Positions 1 to 8,532 of a stretch of DNA of 38,228 nucleotides are shown here, one piece after another (position 1 is the first letter of the stretch; each line of letters begins with the position of its first letter). The notes under the pieces were generated by a model. It was not told the DNA's origin, searched no databases, and worked only from the letters and a program-made list of their open reading frames with translations. The position numbers and the translations under genes are program-made. Origin of the DNA: JBCCSZ01 sp039199225 (GTDB lineage Bacteria > Bacteroidota > Bacteroidia > Chitinophagales > Saprospiraceae). The stretch lies in NCBI GenBank assembly GCA_039199225.1, contig JBCCSZ010000023.1, positions 1 to 38,228 of the forward strand, given 5' to 3'.

Positions 1-18
1 ACCGGCCCAAAATGACAA

Positions 19-51
19 CAGGCAATGCTCCGCTTTCCGGAACATTGCCTG
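19..51 (-). terminator. Stem-loop downstream of the GH29 gene, possible terminator
   Basis: Bases 19-27 (CAGGCAATG) pair perfectly with 43-51 (CATTGCCTG). After a single C/A mismatch, an inner stem TCCG/CGGA closes a five-base loop. On the minus strand the hairpin comes 28 bases after the GH29 stop codon and is followed by TTGTCATTTT, a broken U-tract. It could end transcription of the GH29 unit. The U-run is poor, so an mRNA-stabilising hairpin is equally possible. Confidence 0.45.
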
Positions 52-79
52 CTGGTGTTAAAGCAAAGTCGATTGGGAA

Positions 80-1696
80 TTACTCCTCCTTCATCACGAT
101 GTAATTCTTTGTCGCCTCTTGTGCATTCTTACCAAAGTCGATCTCAAATGTATAGGCAAAATCGCAAGGCTTTTCCTTTGGAAGGGAAATGCTCAGGCCC
201 TTTTCGTTTTGCGACCACTTCAGCTTCTGGTCGCTGCCCAGCATTTTCACGTCGACCACATCCCAGCGGCAGTGCTTGCTCTGCTTTGCCAGAGAGGAGA
301 TAAGCGTTTGGCCACTTGCAGGCCAGTCCATCGTGATGGCATACAGCTTGCCGTCTTTGGTCGTAAAGCGGATGTCTTCTGCCAAAAAGCTATCCTGCTT
401 TTTCTTTTCTGAGAAATATCCCTCCTCAGATTCTGTCGGCCCTTCGCCAAAAGTTTTCCAGCAGCGGGTGCCGAAGATGGCTTTCCCATTGACGTCGAGC
501 CATTTTCCGATGGCGAGCAGGATGTCTTTTTGATCTTCTGGAATGGTGCCATCGGCTTTGGGACCGATATTGAGCAGCATGGTGCCGTTTTTACTTACAA
601 TGTCGATGAGATCGTCCACCAGGGTATTGGCGTCCTTAGATTGCCAACCTTTTGTATAGCACCAAGAGTTCTTACCGATGGAAGTATCTGTCTGCCAGGT
701 TTGCTTTTTGATACCCGCCATTTTGCCTCTTTCTAGGTCGTAGACAATGGTTCCCTCTGGAAAGGATGGAAAGTGGTGGTTTTTATTTTGAAGAACGACC
801 TCCTTGCCGCGGGCCAAACCGCTGTTGTACAAGTAGGCGGCCATCTTGGGGTGGTATTCCTTGAATGCTTCACTGTCCCAGTAAAAATCAAACCACATAA
901 TGTCGGGCTGATAACTGTCGATGATGTCTGTTGTTCGATTCCACCAAAGTTGCTTAAATGCGTCCGACACTGGCTCATTCAGGTCTTTACCCTTTTCGCT
1001 GTACAAATCGGAATAGCTCGGATCGACCGTATCGAAATGGTCTTTCTTATTGTAGTAGGACCAATTGAAGGCAAAGTGCGAGGAAGCGCCCATGTACAAG
1101 CCTTGCTTGCGGCCTGCTTCAAACAATTCGCCCAATACATCCCGCTGGGGACCCATCTTCACAGCATTCCAACGGGTATGCTTAGAATTGTACATGGCAA
1201 AGCCATCGTGGTGTTCCGCTACCGGCACCACATATTTTGCACCTGATTTTTTGAAGACAGAAATCCATTCGTTTGCATCAAAGTTTTCCGCTTTGAACAT
1301 GGGAATAAAATCTTTGTATCCAAACTTCTTTTGATCGCCCCAATACTTCCGGTGGTAGTTGAATACTTCATTCGGCCCCTTGCTCTGCAATTCCAAGGTG
1401 GCTGAGAAAGTGGCGGTGTCCATATACATCAAACGCGGATACCACTCACTGGCAAAAGCCGGTACAGCATAGGGTCCCCAATGGATGAAAATGCCGAACT
1501 TGGCATCTGAATACCATTCTGGGATTTTGTATTCAGAGAGCGACGTCCAATTGGCCTCGTATTTTTTGGTGATGGCTGCTGATTCTTCGACTTTCGTTTT
1601 AGAAGAACTGTCCGAATTGTTGGTACAGGCTCCCAAGACCATCGAAACAATGCTGAAGAAAGCAACCCGATATAGCGTTTTCGATATTCTTTTCAT
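80..1696 (-). CDS. GH29 exo-alpha-L-fucosidase / candidate alpha-L-galactosidase lipoprotein
   Basis: A retaining exo-glycosidase of family GH29, which normally removes terminal alpha-L-fucose. The 538-residue product starts with a lipoprotein signal ending in a lipobox (LGAC, Cys24), so it is probably anchored in the periplasm or outer membrane. The GH29 barrel covers about residues 50-410. It shows FIHWG (His72, Trp73), HHDGF (162-166) and MWFDFYWD, whose Asp270 is the predicted nucleophile. The remaining C-terminal part (about 440-520) looks like the small beta-sandwich typical of the family. The acid/base residue cannot be assigned by eye. In characterised porphyran loci a GH29 enzyme acts on alpha-L-galactose, which differs from L-fucose only by the 6-hydroxyl. 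With GH86, GH16 and sulfatases nearby, that activity is as likely here as fucosidase. It lies 196 bp after the DUF1501 gene, so it may have its own promoter. Confidence 0.9.
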   Translation of the reverse strand: MKRISKTLYRVAFFSIVSMVLGACTNNSDSSSKTKVEESAAITKKYEANWTSLSEYKIPEWYSDAKFGIFIHWGPYAVPAFASEWYPRLMYMDTATFSATLELQSKGPNEVFNYHRKYWGDQKKFGYKDFIPMFKAENFDANEWISVFKKSGAKYVVPVAEHHDGFAMYNSKHTRWNAVKMGPQRDVLGELFEAGRKQGLYMGASSHFAFNWSYYNKKDHFDTVDPSYSDLYSEKGKDLNEPVSDAFKQLWWNRTTDIIDSYQPDIMWFDFYWDSEAFKEYHPKMAAYLYNSGLARGKEVVLQNKNHHFPSFPEGTIVYDLERGKMAGIKKQTWQTDTSIGKNSWCYTKGWQSKDANTLVDDLIDIVSKNGTMLLNIGPKADGTIPEDQKDILLAIGKWLDVNGKAIFGTRCWKTFGEGPTESEEGYFSEKKKQDSFLAEDIRFTTKDGKLYAITMDWPASGQTLISSLAKQSKHCRWDVVDVKMLGSDQKLKWSQNEKGLSISLPKEKPCDFAYTFEIDFGKNAQEATKNYIVMKEE

Positions 1697-1892
1697 AGTT
1701 TCTTCATTTAGTTAGTCTTATGTATAGTTCTGCCTTCATTAGACAGATTTGTTAGATATTCGCTTACTACTGACTGATGGCTGAACAAAGTTTACGACTT
1801 AGTGCAATTGTCCGTACCATAAAAGTGTAACTTTGTATTACAAATGTTTTTATATCCATCTGAGCTTCGCTGGTGGCCTTTGTTACCGTGCA
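1697..1892. promoter_or_regulatory. Intergenic region upstream of GH29 with a short palindrome
   Basis: These 196 AT-rich bases separate the DUF1501 gene from the GH29 start and hold no credible ORF. At 1832-1844 there is a 13-base palindrome, TTTGTATTACAAA. It contains the hexamer TTGTAT that recurs in phased copies upstream of susC, so it could be a half-site pair for the same regulator. A clear Bacteroidota promoter (TTTG, about 19 bases, TAnnTTTG) was not found on the minus strand. The regulatory reading is inference. Confidence 0.25.
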
Positions 1893-3371
1893 TTAGGCCA
1901 AAATAGGCTTCACCACTTCACCGTGTACATCGGTCAGTCGGTATCTCCTCCCCTGGTGTTTGAAGGTCAAACGTTCGTGTTCGATCCCCATTAAGTGTAG
2001 TAAGGTAGCGTGAAAATCGTGAACATGTACGGGGTTTTCGGTAATGTTGTAGCTGAAATCATCTGTCTTTCCATACGTCCATCCGGCCTTGACGCCGGCG
2101 CCGGCTAGCCACATGGTAAAACAACGTGGGTGGTGATCTCTACCATAATTGTCTTTTGTTAGTTTGCCTTGAGAATAGACGGTCCGACCGAATTCTCCGC
2201 CCCATATTACCAGTGTATCTTCCAGCAACCCCCGTTGTTTGAGGTCCTTGATGAGCGCAGCAGTGGCTTGGTCGGTATTTCTACACTGGTTGCGAATACT
2301 ACCTGGCAAGAAAAGGTGATTGTCCCAGCCTTGGTGGTAGAGCTGCACAAATTTGACATCTTGTTCGAGCAGTCGCCGGGCCAGCAAGCAATTGGCAGCA
2401 TAGGTGCCAGGCTCCCTGCTGTCTTTGCCATACAGGTCGTAGATATAGTCGGGCTCGTTGGACAGGTCGGTTACTTCCGGCACAGAGGTTTGCATTCTGT
2501 AGGCCATCTCGTATTGCTGGATGTGATTGTTGACCTCCGGATCGTTGTAGGTATCCTGCTGAAATTGATTGAGCTTGTTCAGATAATCGAGCATCTGCCG
2601 GCGGTCTTTCCCATCGTATCCTTCCGGATTGTTGAGAAATAAAACCGGGTCTTTGCCCGAGCGAAACTGTACGCCTTGGTGGTGAGAGGGTAAAAAGCCA
2701 TTGCCCCACAGGCGGGCGTAGAGGGGTTGTCCGCCCGTGTATTTGGAAACCAGCACGATGAAGCTGGGAAGGTTTTCATTGTCGGACCCCAGCCCATAGC
2801 TGAGCCAGGCACCGATGGAAGGGCGCCCGGCCAGTTGGTGACCGGATTGAAAAAAGGTGATGGCCGGGTCGTGATTGATTTGCTCGGTATACATCGATTT
2901 GATGAAACAAAGCTCATCGACGACCTGGGCGGTATAGGGCATGAGCTCGCTGACCCATGCCTTGGAACGACCATATTGTTGAAAGTTGAAGAGCGAAGCT
3001 GTAATGGGCAGCGTACTCTGCCCGGCGCTCATACCTGTCAGTCGTTGGCCTTTGCGCACAGAGTCCGGTAGATTCTGCCCATGCATTTCAGCCAATTTCG
3101 GCTTGTAGTCGAATAGGTCCATTTGGGAGGGGCCGCCACTCATAAAAAGGTAGACGATTCGCTTGGCCTTTGGGAGGAAATGCGGCAAGCCCGGCAATCC
3201 ACCCCGGCCGTTGGTCAAGGGACCTGCAGCGGCATTTGGAGGTTCGTTGGCCCATAGGTTGCTGCCCCCCAATAGCCCTCCGAGTGCTACAGCACCCAGG
3301 CCCAGGGAAGTTTTTGTGAAGAACTCCCTGCGATCCATTTTTTGCTGAAACTTGAACAGTTCTCTTTTCAT
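1893..3371 (-). CDS. DUF1501 family Tat-exported protein
   Basis: A 492-residue protein of the DUF1501 family, which has an alkaline-phosphatase/sulfatase-like fold and no settled biochemical role. The N-terminus carries a twin-arginine signal, MDRREFFTK (Arg14-Arg15), followed by a Gly/Ala/Leu-rich segment. Export of a folded, probably metal-containing protein is therefore predicted. Family hallmarks are the FMSGGPSQMDLFDYKP stretch (about 75-92), WGGEFGRT, the DHHPRCFTMWLAGAGVK segment and the C-terminal VHDFHATLLHLMG and GRRYRLTDVHG segments. Its start codon overlaps the stop of the upstream cytochrome-like gene by four bases (ATGA), which indicates tight co-translation. This pairing is common in Planctomycetes and Verrucomicrobia beside sulfatases. 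Here the two follow an S1 sulfatase inside a galactan PUL, so a role in glycan or sulfate-ester processing is inferred, not shown. Confidence 0.88.
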   Translation of the reverse strand: MKRELFKFQQKMDRREFFTKTSLGLGAVALGGLLGGSNLWANEPPNAAAGPLTNGRGGLPGLPHFLPKAKRIVYLFMSGGPSQMDLFDYKPKLAEMHGQNLPDSVRKGQRLTGMSAGQSTLPITASLFNFQQYGRSKAWVSELMPYTAQVVDELCFIKSMYTEQINHDPAITFFQSGHQLAGRPSIGAWLSYGLGSDNENLPSFIVLVSKYTGGQPLYARLWGNGFLPSHHQGVQFRSGKDPVLFLNNPEGYDGKDRRQMLDYLNKLNQFQQDTYNDPEVNNHIQQYEMAYRMQTSVPEVTDLSNEPDYIYDLYGKDSREPGTYAANCLLARRLLEQDVKFVQLYHQGWDNHLFLPGSIRNQCRNTDQATAALIKDLKQRGLLEDTLVIWGGEFGRTVYSQGKLTKDNYGRDHHPRCFTMWLAGAGVKAGWTYGKTDDFSYNITENPVHVHDFHATLLHLMGIEHERLTFKHQGRRYRLTDVHGEVVKPILA

Positions 3372-6300
3372 CTTTTTATGATTGTTGCATCGGCATTCAA
3401 TATGGTGCTGGCGACGACTGCGTTGGCTGCTACCTTTTCTGGCGGCAGCTTGGCATCCAATTCATAGGCACCTGCTTTCAGCCAGCCACTCATTTTTTCT
3501 GGGTGACGAACAAATTTTTCATATTCCTTCTGCTGCAATTCTAGCAAGACATCCAATTCTCCCTCCAAGGGTTTGCGGCCGCTGAGCTTGCGGAAGGTAT
3601 CGACGATGGCCAGGCGGTTGTTTTCTTTTCGACTCATTTGCTCTCCAAGCACCTTTGCTGCTTCAAGGAAGGTGGGATCATTCAACAAGACCAAGGCTTG
3701 CAGGGGGGTACTGGTCTTTTGTCGCTTTACGGTGCAAACGCTTCGGTTGGGTGCATCGAAGGTGCCTTGAGTCGGTAGCGGCATACTCCTTTTCCAGAAG
3801 GAGTACAGACTTCTCCGATAGAGGTTTTCGCCCGAATCGGCTTGATAGGTGTTTCCGTTAATTGCCCACAGTCCCTTTGGTTGATAAGGTTTGACACTCT
3901 TACCGCCTATTTTTCGGACCAGCAGTTGGCTGGCGGCCAGCGCATTGTCGCGCATCATCTCTGCAGTCAGCCGGACGGTAGGGCCACGCCATAGGTAGAC
4001 ATTCTCGACATCCTGGGCGGCCAGTTCGTCTCGGATTTTGGAGGATTGCCGGTAGGTGGCCGACAAAACGATTTGCTTCAAAAGGGCTTTGACATCCCAG
4101 CCAGAATCGCGGAAGCTCATCGCCAGCCAATCCAGCAATTCCGGATGAGAAGGCATCTCGCCTTGGTTACCGAAGTCGTCAGCCGATTTGACCAAGCCTC
4201 TGCCAAAAAACTGTTGCCAGTAGCGATTTACAGCCACGCGAGCCGTCATTGGATGATCGGGATGAAACAGCCAGCGGGCCAGCCCCAGTCTGTTTTTGGG
4301 ATAGGAGGCAGGTAGTGGCAGTACGGCAGCAATGGTGGCCGGATGAACCCTTTCCCCAGGTGCATCATACTGACCCCGCTCCAACAAATAGGTTGGGCGC
4401 GCCTCTGGCATCTCTTGCATAACCATCACCTCTTGAATGTTGTCTCGGGTCGTATTTTGTTCTTTGCGGAGCATGCGCAGCTTTTGTTGAGCTGCTGTAA
4501 TTTCCTGATGTTCACTGAAGTAAAATGCCTTTAGCTCCTCCTTTTCTTCAGCTGTAAACGCTTCACTGGGCTGTTGGAGGTGTTGCTTGAAACTGGTTGG
4601 TGCAGCCAAGCGAAGGGCCTCCGGAGCGCTGAGGGTCCGGTTGAAGACCTTGATGTCGTCTACCACGGCCCCCTTGATGCCTGCACCCCGCCATCGAGCG
4701 CCAATCTGTAGTCCAGGCTCTGGCTCTTGCTCGAACTGAAAGAGGATGTCTTTGGACAAATGATCACTGGTGACCTTTGTTTGCAGCCGACGGCCATTCA
4801 AGTAGGTATGCAGACCCGCTGCTTTGGCCGAACCATCGTAGGTCATCAACAAATGAATCCATTCCTCTCTGGGAAGGTCATCGGCATATTGTATGATGGC
4901 GTTGTAAGGGGCGGCATGGGCCATTAGGATTTCCAGTTGGTTGTTTTTCAGCGCCAGGTGGTATCCTCTGAAATTGTAGAGGGCTGCGCCATGTCCTTTG
5001 TGAAACAGTACACCATTTTCCAAATCCTTGGGCAGCTTGACCCATAGCCCGACGGAGAATGGGCTGGCCATGTCAAAGATACCGACGGACCCAAGATCAA
5101 CCCAAGCATCTCCGTCCAATCTTAATCCATTGCCCTCTTGACCTTCAACAAATTCTGTTTTGAGGTTTTTTGATTGGGTAAACATCTGCTTCAAGACGCC
5201 CTTTTGAGCAGCTTGGAGTCGGTTGACAATGCGTCGATTCTCAAAATTGAAATGCGCCAATAGGCCGGCGTTTGCTGAGTTGAGCGCCTTCCGCTTGCTG
5301 CCCTCCAACCAACGCTGAAAAGCAGGTGTTTCTTTAGTTTGTATTTGTTCAATAGCTGCTTGTTGCTCGGCAATTTGATCGTCCAGAAAGTCAATGATGG
5401 CCTCCACTTTCTCATCTGCCAGCAGTAGTGTCGGGCCAGGCATAGCGTTGTTCCAAGAGATTTGTCCAGCCTCTTGCACATTGTTGAAAAAGCTGAACAA
5501 TTCGAAGTATTCTTTATGGGAAATGGGATCGTATTTGTGGTCGTGACAGCGGGCGCACTCCACCGTTAGGCCCAAGAAGGCGGCCCCTAGGGTGTTGGTT
5601 CGATCGGCTACATACTCCACTCGAAATTCCTCGTCGACAATGCCACCTTCCATATTTTGTTGGTGGTTGCGGTTGAAGCCGGTGGCCAGTATTTGCTCTT
5701 GGCTGGCATTGGGCAGTAGGTCGCCGGCCAGTTGCCAAATGGTGAAGGTATCGTAGGGCATGTTTTGATCGAAGGCCCCGATGACCCAATCCCGCCAGGG
5801 CGACATGTCGCGGTAGCGGTCGACGGTGTAGCCATGGGTATCTGCAAAGCGAGCCAGGTCCAGCCAGTCGGTGGCCATCCGCTCGGCATAATGAGGCGAC
5901 TGAAGGAGCCGGCCGACGACCTTTTCATAGGCTTCGGGGGAAGGGTCGTTGGTGAAGCGGTCAATCTCTTCGATGGTTGGCGGCAGGCCAGTCAAATCAA
6001 AGGTCACTCGGCGCAGTAGGCTTTCCCTGTCTGCCTCTGGTGAAGGCTGCCAGCCCTTGCTCTCCAAGGTCTTTAGTACAAAGCGGTCGATGGGATGAAC
6101 GGCCCAATCCTCTTGTTGTACCTTGGGGATGGGCGGTGGCTGTGGGGCGGTGAAAGCCCAATGAGGCTTGTATTCGGCCCCTTCGTCGATCCACTGGGTC
6201 AGGATGGCCTTTTCGCTGGGAGTGAGTACGAGATTGGATTCGGGCGGCGGCATGACTTGGTCTGGATCGTCGGAGAAGAGTCGTCGGATCACTTCGCTTT

Positions 6301-6577
6301 TCGTTAAGTCTCCTGGGGCGATGGCCACTGCGCCCGGAGAATCGGGCAGCTCCGCGTAGGCATCATGGGCATTGTCGAGCCGAAGTCCGGCGGCGAGTTT
6401 GTTTTTATCATTGCCGTGGCAGGCAAAACAGCGGTCCGACAAAATTGGTTTGACATGGATGTTGTAGTCGATTTTTTCGGGCAGGTCCCTCATTGCCTCT
6501 GCTACCTCTTCCGGCAGCGTGGGGCCGCAAGCGGAAAGCAATACAATGGATAGCACATAGAAAAGCTGCAATTTCAT
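3368..6577 (-). CDS. Planctomycete-type cytochrome: PSCyt1-DUF1549-LamG-DUF1553 lipoprotein
   Basis: A large surface or periplasmic lipoprotein of unknown biochemical function. I place the start at 6577 because it follows AAAAAAGGA closely and gives a normal lipoprotein signal (MKLQLFYVLS, lipobox LSAC, Cys17). A start at 6607 would add ten residues and overlap the sulfatase gene. Residues 40-140 are a planctomycete cytochrome domain with heme motif CFACH (Cys50, Cys53, His54) and VMPPP downstream. Residues 160-370 are DUF1549 (LTGLPPT, then a second CxxCH, CARCH, at 341-345, followed by DHKYDPI). A LamG/concanavalin-like domain occupies about 450-670. DUF1553 (about 760-1010) contains the RVAVNRYWQQFFGRGLV stretch. 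Two CxxCH sites suggest a diheme c-type protein. It is coupled to the DUF1501 gene by an ATGA overlap and follows a sulfatase by 23 bases. Confidence 0.9.
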   Translation of the reverse strand: MKLQLFYVLSIVLLSACGPTLPEEVAEAMRDLPEKIDYNIHVKPILSDRCFACHGNDKNKLAAGLRLDNAHDAYAELPDSPGAVAIAPGDLTKSEVIRRLFSDDPDQVMPPPESNLVLTPSEKAILTQWIDEGAEYKPHWAFTAPQPPPIPKVQQEDWAVHPIDRFVLKTLESKGWQPSPEADRESLLRRVTFDLTGLPPTIEEIDRFTNDPSPEAYEKVVGRLLQSPHYAERMATDWLDLARFADTHGYTVDRYRDMSPWRDWVIGAFDQNMPYDTFTIWQLAGDLLPNASQEQILATGFNRNHQQNMEGGIVDEEFRVEYVADRTNTLGAAFLGLTVECARCHDHKYDPISHKEYFELFSFFNNVQEAGQISWNNAMPGPTLLLADEKVEAIIDFLDDQIAEQQAAIEQIQTKETPAFQRWLEGSKRKALNSANAGLLAHFNFENRRIVNRLQAAQKGVLKQMFTQSKNLKTEFVEGQEGNGLRLDGDAWVDLGSVGIFDMASPFSVGLWVKLPKDLENGVLFHKGHGAALYNFRGYHLALKNNQLEILMAHAAPYNAIIQYADDLPREEWIHLLMTYDGSAKAAGLHTYLNGRRLQTKVTSDHLSKDILFQFEQEPEPGLQIGARWRGAGIKGAVVDDIKVFNRTLSAPEALRLAAPTSFKQHLQQPSEAFTAEEKEELKAFYFSEHQEITAAQQKLRMLRKEQNTTRDNIQEVMVMQEMPEARPTYLLERGQYDAPGERVHPATIAAVLPLPASYPKNRLGLARWLFHPDHPMTARVAVNRYWQQFFGRGLVKSADDFGNQGEMPSHPELLDWLAMSFRDSGWDVKALLKQIVLSATYRQSSKIRDELAAQDVENVYLWRGPTVRLTAEMMRDNALAASQLLVRKIGGKSVKPYQPKGLWAINGNTYQADSGENLYRRSLYSFWKRSMPLPTQGTFDAPNRSVCTVKRQKTSTPLQALVLLNDPTFLEAAKVLGEQMSRKENNRLAIVDTFRKLSGRKPLEGELDVLLELQQKEYEKFVRHPEKMSGWLKAGAYELDAKLPPEKVAANAVVASTILNADATIIKR

Positions 6578-6600
6578 GTATCCTTTTTTACCCATTCCCT

Positions 6601-8247
6601 TTACCAATTTGCTTCTATGACCTCTTGCAGATGAGGGTATTTTTCGTCCGTTTCCTTCAGCTCTTTTCGAATGTGCTTCAGTCGTTTTTTCATGTCTTCC
6701 ACAATGTCTGCATAGGCTGGTTCATCGATGCGATTGACTGTTTCGCGTGGGTCTTTTTGGAGATCGTAAAACTCCCATGCCTTTGGGGTCGGCTCGATTT
6801 TATAACACCCATCTTTGAGCCACCACATACTTCCTGTGCCGTTTTTGCTTTCGTCATAATGCTCGCCATAGTAGTAGATGAGCTTGTGGTCCTGGCTGCG
6901 TATGCCCAAGTGAGCGGGTATGTCGTGATGAACCATATGCATCCAATAGCGGTAGTAGGTATCGCTTCGCCAATTTTCTATGGATTTTCCTTCCAAGGCA
7001 GCTGCGAAGCTTTTGCCTTGCATGTAACCAGGCGCCACTCCTCCGGCCAATTCGATAAGGGTCGGCGCAAAGTCTGTGTTGTTGATCAATAGATTCGACT
7101 GTTGGCCTTGCAGCATTTCCTTGCCGTTTACTTTTTCCGGTAGGTGCATCAACAGCGGCATGCGCATGGATTCTTCATACATCCACCGTTTGTCCATGTA
7201 GTCGTGTTCGCCCAACATCATCCCCTGATCGCTGGTGTAGACGACAATGGTATTTTCCCACAGCCCATTGTCTTTGAGGTATTGAAATAAGCGACCCAAA
7301 TTATCGTCGACACCCTTTACACATCGGAGATACCGCTTCAAGTATTCCTGATAAGCATTCGAGGTGGCTTGCTTGCGGTCTTCAGATTGAAAACCATATT
7401 GAGCCGTATAGCTGCGGTAAGGATGTCGGTCGGAGACAGAAGTGCCGATCCGGTTTTTTAAACTGCCATTTTCTCCCAGGGTAGCGACGGAGCCGAAGAG
7501 GGGCTGTTCGTACAAACTGGCGGGCTCTGGAATCTGCGCATCGGCCAGGTAGTCCTCGTATCTTGGTGCATACTCAAAATCATCATGAGGTGCTTTGTAG
7601 TGGTGCATCAGAAAAAAGGGCTGGTCTTTTTTAGGTCGACTTTCCAACCAATCCAAAGTCAAGTCGGTGATCACGTCAGAGGAGTGGCCTTTGCTATTGC
7701 TGATGTTTACTTCGCGCTGGATACCTCCATGGAAATCAATTACTTCTCGTCGATCACCTAATTCTTTGGTTATAAAGATCGGATCAAAATATTTGCCTTG
7801 TACGGGCAGTACCTTATAATAGTCGAATGCATCGGGTGCCTCTTTGAGGTGCCACTTGCCGATGATGGCTGTTTGGTAGCCCAGCTTTTTCATTTCGATG
7901 GGTAGATACTGCCGATCGGCCGGTAGGGCGCCGTCCAGGTCGAGTACACCATTGGTTTGCGGATACTGGCCTGTCAAAATGCTGGCCCGACTGGGCGTAC
8001 AGATTGAATTGTTACAAAAGACATTGCGAAACAGCATGCCATCTTTGGCCAACGCATCCAAATGAGGGGTAGGATTCAAATTAGCCAGGCGCTCGCCATA
8101 AGCCCCGATGGCGTGATAGGCGTGGTCGTCGGTGAGTATGAAAAGGATGTTGGGTTGCTGGGGTGAAGTATTGACCTGCTTATCTGTCGAGCAAGAGAGG
8201 CATCCCAAGATAATCGAACAAAGGAGAAACCAGTATTTACCTACCAT
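6601..8247 (-). CDS. S1 family sulfatase lipoprotein (CTPSR type)
   Basis: A type I sulfatase that hydrolyses sulfate esters using a formylglycine made from cysteine. The maturation motif is CTPSRASILTG, with Cys83 the predicted formylglycine and Arg87 its partner. Asp40-Asp41 in the ILTDDH segment are expected calcium ligands, and VVYTSDQG (second half) supplies further metal ligands. The 548-residue length is normal. The N-terminus is a lipoprotein signal with a lipobox ending at Cys19 (LSC). The C-terminal region (EFYDLQKDPRETVN) is the usual S1 closing segment. It resembles N-acetylglucosamine-6-sulfatase-like members, a group that in porphyran loci includes L-galactose-6-sulfate enzymes. 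The substrate is therefore suggested but not proven. It is the first gene of a minus-strand unit with the cytochrome-like and DUF1501 genes, and faces GH16 across 285 bp. Confidence 0.93.
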   Translation of the reverse strand: MVGKYWFLLCSIILGCLSCSTDKQVNTSPQQPNILFILTDDHAYHAIGAYGERLANLNPTPHLDALAKDGMLFRNVFCNNSICTPSRASILTGQYPQTNGVLDLDGALPADRQYLPIEMKKLGYQTAIIGKWHLKEAPDAFDYYKVLPVQGKYFDPIFITKELGDRREVIDFHGGIQREVNISNSKGHSSDVITDLTLDWLESRPKKDQPFFLMHHYKAPHDDFEYAPRYEDYLADAQIPEPASLYEQPLFGSVATLGENGSLKNRIGTSVSDRHPYRSYTAQYGFQSEDRKQATSNAYQEYLKRYLRCVKGVDDNLGRLFQYLKDNGLWENTIVVYTSDQGMMLGEHDYMDKRWMYEESMRMPLLMHLPEKVNGKEMLQGQQSNLLINNTDFAPTLIELAGGVAPGYMQGKSFAAALEGKSIENWRSDTYYRYWMHMVHHDIPAHLGIRSQDHKLIYYYGEHYDESKNGTGSMWWLKDGCYKIEPTPKAWEFYDLQKDPRETVNRIDEPAYADIVEDMKKRLKHIRKELKETDEKYPHLQEVIEANW

Positions 8248-8532
8248 CTGAGAAAGAAAATTATTTGATTAAGTGCTACGGTAAAATCGGACTTCTTCCA
8301 TAAAGTAGTGGAAAAAATTGAGTTGATTCCTATCAGAAATGATTTTCTCCTTGGCAAACGAACCTTCTAGCTCGGGAATGGTCTCTTTACAAAAAGAGAA
8401 AAAACATCTGTGGCATCGAATGACAGATAACAGGCTTTGGGGGCTTTGCTGTTTTGCTACCTTCAATAGCGTCGGATCGAGGGGATTGCAGCGGAGGCGA
8501 AGACTGTATTTTTCCATGCCTAATTTCAACAG
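8248..8532. promoter_or_regulatory. Divergent intergenic region between sulfatase and GH16
   Basis: This 285-bp gap separates two divergent transcription units and should contain a promoter for each. On the plus strand TTTG (8436-8439) lies 18 bases before TACCTTCA (8458-8465), a partial match to the Bacteroidota -33/-7 pattern and about 70 bases before the GH16 start. A seven-base inverted repeat (TCTCTTT/AAAGAGA, 8382-8399) sits near the centre. A 90-codon minus-strand ORF here lacks any family signature and is treated as spurious. Promoter assignment is tentative. Confidence 0.35.
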
